NCBI RefSeq assembly: GCF_000004825.1
Contig: NW_008805092.1
Location: 310,001 to 374,000, forward strand
From: Heterostelium album PN500
Taxonomy: Eukaryota > Evosea > Eumycetozoa > Acytosteliales > Acytosteliaceae
DNA: 64,000 nt
Reading direction: 5' to 3'
The notes under the pieces are model-generated. The model searched no databases. It was not told where the DNA came from and saw only the letters and a program-made list of their open reading frames with translations. A program made the translations under genes and the position numbers. Position 1 is the first letter of the stretch; each line of letters begins with the position of its first letter. Below, piece by piece: positions 12,350 through 24,006 of the stretch.

Positions 12350-13077
12350 TTATATTTTACTTTAAATAAATGATTAATAATAATTTCAAAAAATAATTAA
12401 AAATAAGTGTGTAAATGAACATAAATAATACACTTAAAAATCAATCAAATTCAATATTTGTAATAACACATTGAAATAAATAACCTGTGTGATAAATTAT
12501 TTTTTGATTTAACAAAGTCAAAATGAATTCATGATTAATTATGTGTTAAAATGTAATAGTACATTATGAATTAACTTATAATTCAAAAATAAATAAATCT
12601 AATATTTTATATTTTTTTCAATGAGAACAAACAAAGTACATCACAAACCATAATTAAATGAAATTTTTAAAATAGCCAGCAATATAATTTTCGATTTCAA
12701 CAAAGATCAACAAGATCTCATTGCAGCAATCAAATCAATTCTCAATTTAACTGAAAAACCCCTTGAGATCTGTCCTTATTCTTTATTTAATTTTTTTGGG
12801 TAATTTTTTTGCCCAAAAAATTTTTTGCCCAAAAAAAAAAATGGTGAAGTATCCAAAATTTTGGACACAGATCCGTGAAATTGAGATGAAAAGCTTTCTT
12901 TCCTTGTTTTTTTCACAGAAATAGAGTCAGGTTAATAACTCCAAGATATTATTATTAATTTTAACATTGGGCACCAATGAGGTCACTGGTTTACTGATTG
13001 ATTGATCTAATACTTTTTAATTCAATTAATATAAATTTATTTTTATTTGATTACCCTCGCATATCATATAAATAAAT
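12350..13077. other. Intergenic region carrying one small-RNA repeat
   Basis: The only structured item is the Class I-like RNA repeat (about 12625-12790, described separately). Just beyond it, T- and A-runs around TTGGGTAA and TTGCCCAA at 12790-12840 form an imperfect hairpin. No coding potential is seen. The DNA just before 13078 is the leader of the CLU-like gene. Confidence 0.5.
12713..12771 (+). ncRNA. Class I-like small RNA, copy 1 (59 nt)
   Basis: The ends AGATCTCA and TGAGATCT form a perfect 8-bp stem. Immediately after the 5' stem is CATTGCAGCAA (counted from the last two stem bases), near the CCUUACAGCAA motif I recall for Dictyostelium Class I RNAs, which are 42-65 nt with a short terminal stem. 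A DUSE-like box ACCATAA lies at 12647-12653, 66 nt upstream of the 5' end. The loop is of the longer type (TTTAACTGAAAAACCCC). The repeat unit around it spans about 12625-12790. Family assignment rests on size, stem, motif and promoter spacing, not on a search. Confidence 0.5.
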
Positions 13078-16000
13078 ATGTCTGGTTATGACAACAACAA
13101 TAACAACAACAATTTTGAAACTAAAAAAAATGATGATGAAAATCAAACTTTATCTTTTGATATAAAACAAACTTCTTTGTACAATTCTGCCAACCCATAT
13201 CTAAATAGTTATATTAAAAGTTATAATTCATATCAAACCTTAAATTCTTCACCACAAATAAACCAACAACAACAATCAAATAATAATAATAATAATAATA
13301 GTGATAATAATGCATATGATAATGATAGCAATAAAAATGATAATACTACACATAGTTATGGTACAATTGAAGGTAGTGATTCTGCCTATTCAATAATGCC
13401 AACTGTATCAATAACAACATCAACATCAACATCAACAACACCATCTACAAAAACAAATAATAATTCATATTCAAATGATAGTGATAATAGTAATATGAGT
13501 GTTGGTTATGATAATAATAGTTTAGTTGATAGTAGTAGTAGTAGTAGTTTTAATGGTAATAGTAGTAATAGTAGTATTTGTAATACACCCAGATCACCAA
13601 GACCTTCCTCTGCTACACCCGATCTAGATGCCATAGAGCGAGAGAGTAGAGAGAGGAAACTACTTCAATCTAGAGAGGAGCGTGATAGAGACAAAGGCAG
13701 AGATTGGAACCAAGAGTTTCAGTCACTCTTAAAGGAACCTTACTGTCTAGACAAGTTTGAAAAGTTAACTTTTGTTGCAATGGATTTTGTAAAGGCTGCT
13801 GGTAATAAATAACATATTTTGATACACTAACTATCTAACTAACTAACTAACTAATAACTTTTAACTAAATAAAGAAACATATGGTAAATTAATTATAAAG
13901 GAAATGTTTATGCCAATAGCTCTTAGAACAATAAAGCCAACAAAGATCGGTGGAATTGCAGGTGGTGATAAGTATATCTGTCAGAATATCCTATTCAAGT
14001 TTGCATACGATCAGAAGATCAATGATCAATGGTTGTACGGTGGTAATTTCCCATCGGAGTATGGTGCATCTAAGGCTGCTGGAAATGAACTTAGAGGGTA
14101 TTCTTCTCATCAACCAATATATTATAGAACACGACATTTAACTGACCAACTTAACTTAACTTTTAATTAACATTCTATAGATTATCTTATTTCTTTCAAA
14201 ATTTAATGGATTATGATCTAGTGAATAAGATAAGTGTACCTTTAATGTGTATTATAGATTATTATGGTTATAGATTGTAAGTTCAACATTCAATATAAAT
14301 AGTGTGTATCTTCACTATTTATAATAATAATAATAATTAATAGCAACAACAATAATAATAATTAATCATCTAATTAATTTATAATACCTACAGAGTTGCT
14401 ATATCATTGTTACCAATTAATAAAGAAACTTTGATCTATGGTAGTTGTGATGGTGGTCATAATGTACATAGTGACATCCAAGAAGTGAATGATATCATGG
14501 AGAAAGTTGCAAAAGGAATGAATTTAAGAGGTAAGAGATATTTTGTTGTTGTTGTTGTTTTATTAAAAGATTAAAAATATAATAATAATAATACTAATAC
14601 TAATGATATAAAACAGGACATTTATCAGGTTTAAATCCAAAGTTTCTTTATGGTCCTGGTGATTTCGAAATACATAGATCAATAAGTTCACAATCAGATC
14701 TCTATTACTCATTAGATTTTGCAAGATTATTGCCACCACAAGCATATTTCGATGAATACAAGTAAGTTAAAATATGAAACAAAACTATTATATACATACT
14801 TATATTATTATTATTATTATTATTATTTTTAGTAATAGTATTTCACATAGAGAGATATTCTATAAGTTGTTGAGGCCGGAATTGATTAGAACTTATGATA
14901 CACCACTTTCTTCTGATGCTTTTAGTGGTTGGAGTGCAGCCGATCCAAACTACAAGTCATATAATCAAGATGTTACCGATGCCACCAATCATCTCTATGA
15001 TGTCATTATCAGAGAAGCTGCAACCGAGTTGGAGTCGAGAAAAGATAGTGATTTGAAAAAGTTGGACTTGGCAGTGGAGGTTCACAAGTTTGGTATCAAT
15101 CTCAGACACCTCGGTAGACTTCGTAGTCAGGTGGATTCACACAATACCAACCTGCGAAAAGCAATACTCAATGAGATGGTCGAACGTATCCTAAAGAATA
15201 AGATTAAAGACGACCTTCGGCTGAATCTCAGTGGTCATTTCATTGGCTCCGAAGAGAAGTGTATTGAAACCATTGTTAACTTTTTGAATAGGTTGTTCAA
15301 TGTCGATCGATTCTTGCCTTCACAAAAACCATTCTGGACGGTAACAATCAAGTCGTTGATCGTCGAGAAATACGGTGCCGACTGCTGCGGACTCACAGAA
15401 GCGGAACTCGATAACAAGTATGACTTGATCAAATCCATCGATCTCTCCACGGTAATATCGTTGTTCCAATCGAAAACCGGCATTAAACTGTCGTCTCGTG
15501 TCAGAAATATTCTGGCTGACAACAAACTACCGAGAGTTCTTTACACCGATGTCAAATCAGTGTTGCCGCTTGTCAAACACTCCAATATGATTGCGCGATC
15601 CGAGGGTATTTCATTGTATATGAAAGCACTAGAGATGATCTACTCCAACAATGTTTGCTATGGAAAGGCGTCACGTCCGCCAAACTACAGCTATTTCAAT
15701 AGGGAATACTATGAGGAGCTCAGTTTGCTTGCGCAGTGTAAGAGCAAGTTGGAGCTGGCATCACGTTCATCCACTACCGATGCCATTCTTTATCAGCTGT
15801 TGGGTCTGGTCGATATCGAAGTCTACAAGATGAGCGAACAATACGCAGAGTCACCACACTTGCAATCGGCAGAGAAGAACTTCCTTACCTCTTTGTCGTA
15901 TCATTACGCACCGGGCACGTTGGTATCGCTTGGCACTGTCTATGGACTGATGTGCAAGATGGACAATGCCAACAAGCAGTATCTCGCACTCTCACGTTTC

Positions 16001-17884
16001 AATCCAGCCGATTTCATTGACACCCTGTTTGAAAGTGGATCGCTATACACTCCCTACTTTTCATACCAAAATTACTTTTATACAAACTATATCCCCACGT
16101 CGCTACACCAACTTCTCGTATTGAGAAGCTACCTTGAGAAGATGGATGTTGACAATCCAATGCGTAAGCAGTATCTTCATAGAACTTTGAAACAGGTTTC
16201 AATGTTGTTGCTCCGTTCGCTTCAGGTATCAGATTGCTACAGACAACAGTATGTTTTGAATGCAATTAGATTGTACTTGAATCTTCCACCAAAGAAATTA
16301 ATGACAGAGATGGACGTTGCAGAGGATGGTGGTACGCTGTTAGAGCAAATCATCATAGACGAACCAAACATACTCGATGATATCATGGCGGCATCAGCAA
16401 CCAGTCAGTATGGTAGTGTTCCATTCTTGGTTCTGATAAAGTATATCCCTTACTCGAAATCACTTTGTCACCTAGTTGAACGGCTACTTAATGAATCGCC
16501 ACTCTCCAATTTCCACTTACAAGAGGAACACGAAATGACCAGTACACCTATCTCCACAAGCATACTATGCGGTCTTAATGTTCAATTCGATTCGCTAAAG
16601 ATTCAAAAGAAAAACAGTGAGAACATTCCAATCTCTGTATTATCGAAACAAGCCAATCTGAGAAAACTCAGACTTGAAGGACTCTATTTCGCAAATGCAG
16701 ACTGTCTTCTTGCAATACTATCGTTACTTCAGCCGACATTGGAGAACCTACACATCAACTGCTTCAACAATTGTCCAGGTGATTTGCAAACACTGCCAAT
16801 CATCTCACTTCCAAACCTAAAGACTGTTCATATCCAAGAGTTTACATTCAATAATTCATCAAAGATACTAAACATGCTCGTTTTATCTTTTGTTTCGTCG
16901 GTGGAGAGTCTCTCACTTGAAAATCTACCGGATTTCAACTACGATCTCTTGATACAGATGACCAAACTAAAGTCACTTAAATTCCGGTACATGAAGAGGA
17001 TCTCACCTGAAATTCTACCGGCAACACTCGAAGAGTTCAATGGTTTGTACTATATCGATGACTTGGCCAAGCTGATGACCCGTTGCCCAAAGATCAAGAG
17101 TATTATTTGTAGATCATCTGATTTCGACTATCCAATATTCAAACAACTAAAGGTGCTTGCTGGTCATCCACTGGAGCATCTCGTGATCGATATCTCACAG
17201 AAACTGCTGACTGAACACGATATGCATTTGGGTATAGATGTTCTGGCCAGCTCCCTCAAACATGCCGATTTCTACATCAATGCATACGGTTCGTTTGTGC
17301 ATATGACAGAGTTTCTAACGGCATTCAAAAATCTCACGGTTCTCCATCTCGATTTCCGAGAGTTTAATGATACACACCTCGCTCATGTCATCGCTAACCT
17401 AACACAAGTAACCGACTTTTTTTGTAATTCCAATGAATTGCATCTATCAAATTCAGATCTGAAACAATGGAGTTCCGTCAAAATATTGCAACTAAAGAGT
17501 ATTGCCAGTCCTAAAACCAACTTCCTCAATCTTGGTCTTGTATTCCCCAACATTATACATCTATCTTTATCTGATCCCATCAATTTCCAAGATACAGACC
17601 TCATGAATATAGTAGAGAACATAAACCCATTACTGGAATCACTCAAGCTTGGAATCTGTTCCTTCCTGACAGATGGTCCAATCATCGAACTAAGCAAACA
17701 TTTACTATCGCTTACACATATCGATTTTCTTTTGAATGTTGGGGATGCCTGTATCATCAAACTTGCAGAATCATTACCTAAACTTAAATCAATCCACACA
17801 AGACCATTTAAATCGGAGAAAGCTGATCAATTCTTTAACTCAAGATACTCTCATATTACACTTAGACGTAATCTTACTTATTAA
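13078..17884 (+). CDS. CLU-domain (clustered mitochondria family) protein with leucine-rich C-terminus
   Basis: Six exons (13078-13801, 13875-14097, 14181-14276, 14394-14530, 14617-14761, 14833-17884) give 1458 residues. Residues 1-190 are Asn/Ser low complexity. A CLU domain follows: DWNQEFQSLLKEP, GGIAGGDKYICQNILFKFA, a diagnostic KAAGNELRG, LMCIIDYYGYRL, TLIYGSCDGG, LYGPGDFE, FARLLPP, then KLLRPELI, DTPLSSDAFS and VHKFGINLRHLGRLR. In classical CLU/CluA proteins, which bind mRNAs for mitochondrial proteins and keep mitochondria dispersed, the C-terminus is TPR-rich. Here about residues 1040-1445 look like leucine-rich repeats (LRKLRLEGLYF, LENLHINCF, LKTVHIQEF, LKSLKFRYM). It is therefore a divergent paralogue, not the standard CluA orthologue. 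The first acceptor (AAATAAAG at 13874) is the weakest junction. Confidence 0.88.
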
Positions 17885-18575
17885 GTTTTATATATTTATA
17901 AAAATCAAAAAAATAAAAAGCAAAGTACTAATATTATGATTATTATTATTATTATTATACCGTTATAATATTTAATACAGAGTTTAAATTTGATTCTTTT
18001 TCTTTAATTTCTCATTAATTATTTCATATATTTTATTATGACCAAACAAATAAATTTTTATTTATCTCATTTTTGTCATCCCACATATAACAAAAAAAAA
18101 AAACACCTATTGTAATTTAGTGTAGATAAAATGAGATACAATAAAAAGTTTGAATTTGAATTGATTTGGTTCTGGTCATTAATTGTTAGATATTTTTATT
18201 TATTGTTTATTGTTTTGGTATTATCACCTCAATGTATCTCTTAAGAGATATATCTAGTCTTTTTAATTTTTTATCATAGTATTCATCCATTCGTAGATAG
18301 GATTAGTCTTCGTCTTCAATTTATATCATGGAATCTTGTCTATATCATTTGGTAAATTAAAAATAAAAAAATAAGAATCATAATTTAATAAATAAGGTAA
18401 TTTCAACGATTTTCACATACAGTTTAACACAATATAATTTTATTTATTTATCTATAAGATATACTACATCTAACTTCACCTTTTCCATATAACTTCTTTC
18501 TTTTCCTTCTCCATATGATATAGTTCTTTTGTTATTATCATTTATTGTATAATCATCTTCACACATTACAAGTGC

Positions 18576-18630
18576 TCGGTTGTTGGAATCGTAGTTCCAA
18601 GATACCAATCAACTGACTACTGCCAACCGA
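18576..18630. other. Nested stem-loop, possible small RNA
   Basis: A 7-bp stem TCGGTTG/CAACCGA closes a 55-nt segment. Directly stacked inside it is a perfect 6-bp hairpin (TTGGAA, loop TCGTAG, TTCCAA). Size and nesting fit a small structured RNA, but there is no ACAGCAA motif and no DUSE-like box 60-70 nt upstream. The strand is unknown. Confidence 0.3.
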
Positions 18631-19207
18631 CAAATTAACAAGATTATATAAGCACAACAAAAACTTAATAAACATTCATTATATTTTACAAAAACCTTTA
18701 AACACATAACTATTATTTAAGACTAAAGGTTATATTTGAGTGATAAGAAAATGAATAATGAATGTTTGCAATCGTGCAAGTTTATTTATATAGTTGTTGT
18801 TGGTAGATCTATCTAGATCTAGTTAATCTATAACTTAAATATAAATTAGTCCTATATCATATATCTGTAGTTGTATGCTGTAATTGGTAACGAGCATCTC
18901 TTACAATTATTTATTATAACATCATTATTTAAATACTACACTATGTCACTACTACGACAGTTTAATGGTGTTTCCAACATCTGTGCACTTTCACAACTCT
19001 ACCTTTATAATATCTTTTATCAAATGTGGTGCAAGTTGAAATGTTTAGCTCTCGAAGATTGAGTTTGGTAGCTTTTGGTGCACCCATTGTGCAAATAAGA
19101 ATATATATTAGACAAAGGTATGTAAAAATATAAATTTTATATTTTCTGAAATATTTATTAAACATATTTATTCTAAAGTTATAATTAAGTGGTCAACATT
19201 GTTAAAA

Positions 19208-19294
19208 AAATTATTATTGGTGGATGGGTTATTAATATTAATATGATAATTTCAATCATCTTAGGATGAATAGGCCATCCATCAATAATAATTT
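19208..19294. repeat. 20-bp inverted repeat with 47-nt loop
   Basis: Arms at 19208-19227 and 19275-19294 are complementary over 20 bp with one mismatch that becomes G:U in RNA. It could be a hairpin RNA or a short inverted-repeat (MITE-like) element. I see no clear target-site duplication. Confidence 0.45.
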
Positions 19295-19605
19295 AAGTGT
19301 TTATGTCGAATGGAATCTACAAAAAGTGCAAAGATAGATAGATCCTATCATAGAAGTCAAATAAATAAAAATGATCTTTATTTCATTTTAAATTCATTCT
19401 ATTTTAAGTTTATTTTATTTATTAGAGTAAATTAATTTACCAACCAAGAAAGTTGGCTATTTTAAATTACAAAGTGTTAGAATCATCGACAGATTTTTTA
19501 GATTTTATTTTTTTAGATAAAAAAGAAAATTAATTCTCAAAAAAACTGATCAGATGTTTATTTATAAAACTTTAATTAATAATATTGACATCCAATAGTT
19601 CTTTT

Positions 19606-21234
19606 ATGTCATTTACTTTATTATTAGTAGTATTATTATTTAGTTGTGTTTGTGCACAGAACAATAGTACGGTTGTTATTACACTGTTCGTAGATGCAAC
19701 CAGTCAGTTTAATATTACAGACTGTGGCACTGTTGAAAGTCCTTGTCCATCAATGACCGATGCATTCACACTCTACAGCAATAATGCTCAGTATTCTAGT
19801 AGCAATACATCGCTTGTCATTCAGCTGTTTGCCGGTACTTATAGTGGTGCCAACAATCAACTTAACCTCTTTGGCTACAATGTAACCATTCAACCTTATA
19901 ACAATGGTAATGTGACTGTCGACGGTCAGAATACAAGTGGTTTCTTAACAATCAACAATATCAACCGAAACAACAACGTTACAACAAACAACAACGTTAC
20001 AACAAACAACAACGTTACAACAAACAACAACCCAATTACAACCGTAGTGAATATCGAGAGCATAAACTTTATCAACCTTAACAGTAGTGTGAATGGCGGC
20101 TTTGGTTCTCTTGTATATGTGAATACTTCACAGTCGTTGGTCAACCTGAATCTCACTGGCTGCAATGTATCAAACTCGCTACATGCCATCTCCACACGTA
20201 ATTGGAACAGTACTAATCTGAACAATACTTTGTCAATCACCAACTGTATTTTCCAATTGAGTACCGATGTCTTGAACATCAATGGTCCATTCAACGCGAC
20301 TGTTACCAACTCTCAATTCTTAAACAATACCATTGCGCTTTCAGTAAACAATGTAAACTCTCTCAATATCACGGGATCTCTGTTTGTTGGTAACAACGTC
20401 TCGACAATCTACGCCTATGCATCGCAATTGCAAATCTACTCTTCGGCACTAAGTGGTAATCAAGCCAACAACGGTGCTGCCATCATGTTTATCTCTATGG
20501 ATTCAATGTATACTATGCTCGTACAAAACTGTTCGTTCAGCAATAACACTGCCTATTTCAACGGAGGTGCTGTTGCCGCAATGACTTCGGTTGCCAACAT
20601 CGGCATCTCCGAAAGCCAATTCAGCGATAATCGTGCACTTACGGGTGGTGGAGGGTCGTTCTACGGCGAGTCACTTAATAGCTACAGCATATTGACATCG
20701 ACCTTCGACTCTAGCCACTCTACAATGGGTGCTGCATTCTGTCTCAACAACACTGCCGGTTCAATGAGTAATCTCTACATAACAAAATCAAACGAATACT
20801 CGACATTCAACGAAACACATCAAGGCGGAGCCATCTATACCTACGGATCAACACTCGATCTTAATATTGTTACATTTATCAATAACACAGCCAACAAAGG
20901 AGGTAGTATCTTTTGTTCGAAATCAACGATTAAACTCGACAACTGTACATTCGTCAACAACACAGACTTTACACATACCAAAAACGAGGTCGACAACATA
21001 TTCTGTGACAGCAACGAATGCACTCTCCAGACCAACGGGTCATCCGAGCACTTCTGTAAAGCAGTGCCAATTATCACACCTAAATCACTACCTGTCGGTG
21101 TAATCATTGGAATTGTGATAGGATGTGTTTTAGGTTCATTCTTAATCATTCTCGTAGTTTTGTTAGTATTAAAGAGAGGTTCAAGTTCCCAATTTGAACC
21201 ACTTTTAAGAAAGAATATTAATAAAACTGTTTAG
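19606..21234 (+). CDS. Cell-surface beta-helix (pectin-lyase-like) membrane protein
   Basis: A single exon of 542 residues. The start at 19606 begins a strong signal peptide (MSFTLLLVVLLFSCVCAQ). About 450 residues of Asn/Ser/Thr-rich right-handed beta-helix follow, with recurring short units such as NCSFSNNTAYFNGGAVAA, FSDNRALTGGGGSFYG and FINNTANKGGSIFCSK; such GG-AV/GGS-F periodicity is typical of polymorphic-outer-membrane-like or pectin-lyase-fold repeats. Many N-x-S/T sequons suggest heavy glycosylation. A Cys-containing stretch precedes one transmembrane helix (GVIIGIVIGCVLGSFLIIL, about 505-525) and a short basic tail, giving type I topology. An 18-nt unit encoding NNNVTT is tandemly repeated three times near residues 127-144. 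The function is unknown; adhesion or recognition is only a guess. Confidence 0.85.
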   Translation: MSFTLLLVVLLFSCVCAQNNSTVVITLFVDATSQFNITDCGTVESPCPSMTDAFTLYSNNAQYSSSNTSLVIQLFAGTYSGANNQLNLFGYNVTIQPYNNGNVTVDGQNTSGFLTINNINRNNNVTTNNNVTTNNNVTTNNNPITTVVNIESINFINLNSSVNGGFGSLVYVNTSQSLVNLNLTGCNVSNSLHAISTRNWNSTNLNNTLSITNCIFQLSTDVLNINGPFNATVTNSQFLNNTIALSVNNVNSLNITGSLFVGNNVSTIYAYASQLQIYSSALSGNQANNGAAIMFISMDSMYTMLVQNCSFSNNTAYFNGGAVAAMTSVANIGISESQFSDNRALTGGGGSFYGESLNSYSILTSTFDSSHSTMGAAFCLNNTAGSMSNLYITKSNEYSTFNETHQGGAIYTYGSTLDLNIVTFINNTANKGGSIFCSKSTIKLDNCTFVNNTDFTHTKNEVDNIFCDSNECTLQTNGSSEHFCKAVPIITPKSLPVGVIIGIVIGCVLGSFLIILVVLLVLKRGSSSQFEPLLRKNINKTV

Positions 21235-21457
21235 TCATTTTTTTGTATATATAATCTATTAAAAAAAAAAAAACTATATCTCAACCTTTTTTTTCTAATA
21301 TAATAGGTAATAGCCTAATTAACTGATCGGAATACCAAATTTTGAAATGAGAATCGATACATTAAAATTGAAAAAAACTAAGAACATTCAAACCATAACT
21401 ACATTTAATGATTAAAATAGACAGCAATAAATTTATCGATTTGATCAAAGATCAACA

Positions 21458-21512
21458 AGATCTCATTGCAGCAATCAAATCAATTCTCAATAATGAAAAC
21501 CTCCTGAGATCT
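21458..21512 (+). ncRNA. Class I-like small RNA, copy 2 (55 nt)
   Basis: Perfect AGATCTCA/TGAGATCT stem, CATTGCAGCAA after the 5' stem, shorter loop type (AATAATGAAAACCTCC). DUSE-like ACCATAA at 21392-21398, 66 nt upstream. The same segment can be read as a short open frame, but copies with the other loop type change frame, so selection for protein is unlikely. Confidence 0.5.
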
Positions 21513-21699
21513 GTCCACATTCAATTTATCTTTTGTTTTTCGCAAAAAAAAAAACGAATCATGCTAAATATTCATTCTGCTTGCAAATGTTATTATTTTA
21601 TTATTTTTGAAGAAAGAACAAAGAACATTCCAACCATAACCAAATGATTGTTTTAAATTAAACAGCAATATAAGTAATCGATTTGATCAAAGATCAACA

Positions 21700-21754
21700 A
21701 GATCTCATCACAGCAATCAAATTAATTCTCAATAATGAAAACCTCCTGAGATCT
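21700..21754 (+). ncRNA. Class I-like small RNA, copy 3 (55 nt)
   Basis: The 5' motif reads CATCACAGCAA, which contains the full ACAGCAA core recalled for Class I RNAs. Stem as in copy 1; short loop type. DUSE-like ACCATAA at 21633-21639, 67 nt upstream. It lies about 190 bp downstream of copy 2 in direct orientation. Confidence 0.5.
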
Positions 21755-22062
21755 GTCCACATTCTATATCTATTACTTATCTTTTGTTTTTCTCAAAAAA
21801 AAAAAAAATCCTTAAGGATAAATCAAGCATGAAAGTAGACCGGTGGAATATTAATCAAAATTACAAACGATCAAATGAGCGGTACAACCCTCCTTCTCCA
21901 ATTTTATATACCTCTTTTCGTAGCTATAAGCTACCTTTCAATCACTTTAAATAAAACATGTATACTACATTAGTATTATTAAAAAAAAAAAATCCACAAA
22001 TAAAAATCAAATCATATTATATTTCTTTTCTTCATAAAGGTTTCTTAAAATAATCATATTCT

Positions 22063-24006
22063 TTATTGAATTTGGCAACCACTTGATGATGAAGTAGTTA
22101 CTTTTTGATTTGGTTTGCTTCTTGACTCTATTTTCTTGACTAATGAGCTATTAAACATTGATTGATTGAAAATTGTTGAAATGAAATTGATTCTGTTGGT
22201 TGTTCCAAACATTAAATAGTATTTACTATCTAATTTCCTCACTTGACAGTCGATATTGTCTGATACAGATTTGATACTGTTGGTAAAGTTGATATTGGTG
22301 AGTGTTGTTGGAATGTATGGAAAGTTGGTTGCATCAAACACTGTGTTTAGTGTTCGAATTGATTCCGGTATCTTTACACCTCTCTTCAAGTTCAGTATAC
22401 AGTCATTAATAAATGTTATACACTCCAGAGATCTAGTGTTTGACGTTTTCGAATTGCCTGGAATATGTAGATCGTTTAGAGTCTGGTTATAAACAACGAT
22501 CTCTTTAATGGAATCTGGGAGTGAACGGCTCGATTTGAATTCTATTTGCTTGCAATATTTGAAGTCAAGAATTTCAATGCCAGCTGGAAGATCTCCTTCG
22601 TTGAAAACTCTTTTGTAGTAGTTTGATAAACAGAGTTTCTTGGCTTGAACATTGGTTGGAATTGGTTTGGTATCTCCATGAGCACTGAGTGTCAACTCTT
22701 TAAAGTGGTATTGTCTATCCGATGGAAAGATTGTGTCGAATTGATAGTAACTTGATCCGGTATAGAATGTTTCCACCGAATTTGGAAGTGCTCCATTCAA
22801 TCTGTATACTGGATATACATTGTGATGCGAATCATACTCTGGATTGCCAATAATCACTGTCTCGATTCCTTCTGGAATCGTACTTAGATCCAACTCTTTA
22901 ACTGTATAATCATATACATCGTCGGCAACATCTTGGTCTTCATCCTCGTCAGCAACATTCACCAGATGTTTAAGATTTGGTAGGTTTCCAATGTGCGGAA
23001 TCCATCGATATGGCATATGGATGATGGTGTGTAAGGAATCTGGCAACATTCCATCGATGAATGCTCTATTATATTCACTGTACTCTAGGATCTCTAAATT
23101 TGGTGGGAACAAATTGGTATGTGGATCATGAGAGTAACAACCAACACTCAGATACTTTAGAGTCGATGGAAATACATTGGCAGAGTTTTCAATTGTCTCG
23201 TTAAAAATCGAGCCTAAAACAAGCTTCTCCAGACCTTCGAGAAATACACCTTTGTGGATGGGTCTACTAAAGTAATAGCCAAAAGCAATCTCTTTCAAAG
23301 TAGAAGGGAAACAACCAACAGACAAAGATTCATTGAATTGATTGTCGAATGTCAATTTGACAAGTCGTGGTGGAAGTTGGTGCACAACTGTATTACATCC
23401 ATCGAGTTGTGTAACATTTGATTGTGACAATATCTTATACAAATGTTTGGAATCATCTTGATTCAACTTATTAAATACATTTAATACAACATTGGTAACA
23501 TTACTTGGTATCTTATCAATTGTGTTCAATAATTCTTAAGTTAAGTAAATAATGTTATGTTAGTTTTAGTTGTTAAACATTGTTTGATTGAATTGATAAA
23601 GTTTAGTTGGTTACTTACTGTAATCTATAAAATAATCAAATTCAATGATTGGATTCTTTATTCTATCGTAATAATGACTTCTTTGATACTCATCGAGATC
23701 ACCAATATAAAGAATACAGTTATTCTTGTTGTTATTGTTGAATTCTAATGATTTGATATAGATTGATTTGTATGATTTCGTAAAGAATAATGGCGAGCTA
23801 TAATCATCATCATTTAGATAACGTTGTTTAATATGATTATCAATGTTGAACAACAGATATCTATCTCTTTCATCGAACCATCGTTTACAGACCAAACTAA
23901 AACAGATTCTGTCAATGTTGTCTCTTAATTCATTGGTGATTCTCGTTAATAATGTATGTGGTAATTGTACAAATAAATTTATATTATTGCTGCTATTAAC
24001 TACCAT
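22063..24006 (-). CDS. F-box / FNIP-repeat protein A
   Basis: Two exons (24006-23619, 23534-22063) give 619 residues. Residues 12-50 are an F-box (LPHTLLTRITNELRDNIDRI, then CFSLVCKRW), the module that binds Skp1 in SCF ubiquitin ligases. From about residue 130 the chain consists of FNIP repeats, a dictyostelid LRR-like unit seen here as LTFDNQFNESLSVGCFPSTL, FGYYFSRPIHKGVFLEGLEKL and LGSIFNETIENSANVFPSTL. These would form the substrate-binding solenoid. It ends with SSSSGCQIQ. Gene B at 60299-62182 is a close paralogue in opposite orientation, with the same intron position and similar flanks, including Class I-like RNA repeats on both sides. The target protein is unknown. Confidence 0.93.

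Larger units (their letters stand above)
17885..19605. other. Long intergenic region with two stem-loop elements
   Basis: No convincing gene is present in this 1.7 kb. Two folded elements (18576-18630 and 19208-19294) are listed separately. Around 18935-19090, where base composition is less AT-biased, short frames of 39 and 41 codons lie on opposite strands; neither has recognisable content. Confidence 0.5.
21235..22062. other. Intergenic region with two tandem small-RNA repeats
   Basis: This contains two direct copies of the Class I-like RNA repeat (RNA parts 21458-21512 and 21700-21754), separated by AT-rich DNA. No protein gene is seen. The right edge is the 3' flank of F-box/FNIP gene A. 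Confidence 0.55.

Noticed and set aside
14533-14832. Alternative gene starting MKQNYYIHTYIIII at 14774
   Set aside because: That start lies in the fifth intron. The CLU domain requires joining the exon at 14833 to upstream exons, all phase-consistent.
18938-19086. Two opposite short frames (MSLLRQFNG... on plus; MGAPKATKL... on minus)
   Set aside because: Each is about 40 codons with no recognisable domain, and they overlap on opposite strands. Codon use does not favour either clearly; not listed as genes.
19960-20030. Tandem 18-bp units as a CRISPR-like or satellite array
   Set aside because: Three in-frame NNNVTT codon repeats inside a coding sequence; ordinary slippage.
21408-21560. Open frame IDLIKDQQDLIAAIKSI... 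within the small-RNA repeat as a protein gene
   Set aside because: The peptide is not preserved: long-loop copies change frame after AIKSILN, several copies lack a start, while the stem and motif are invariant. RNA is the better explanation.
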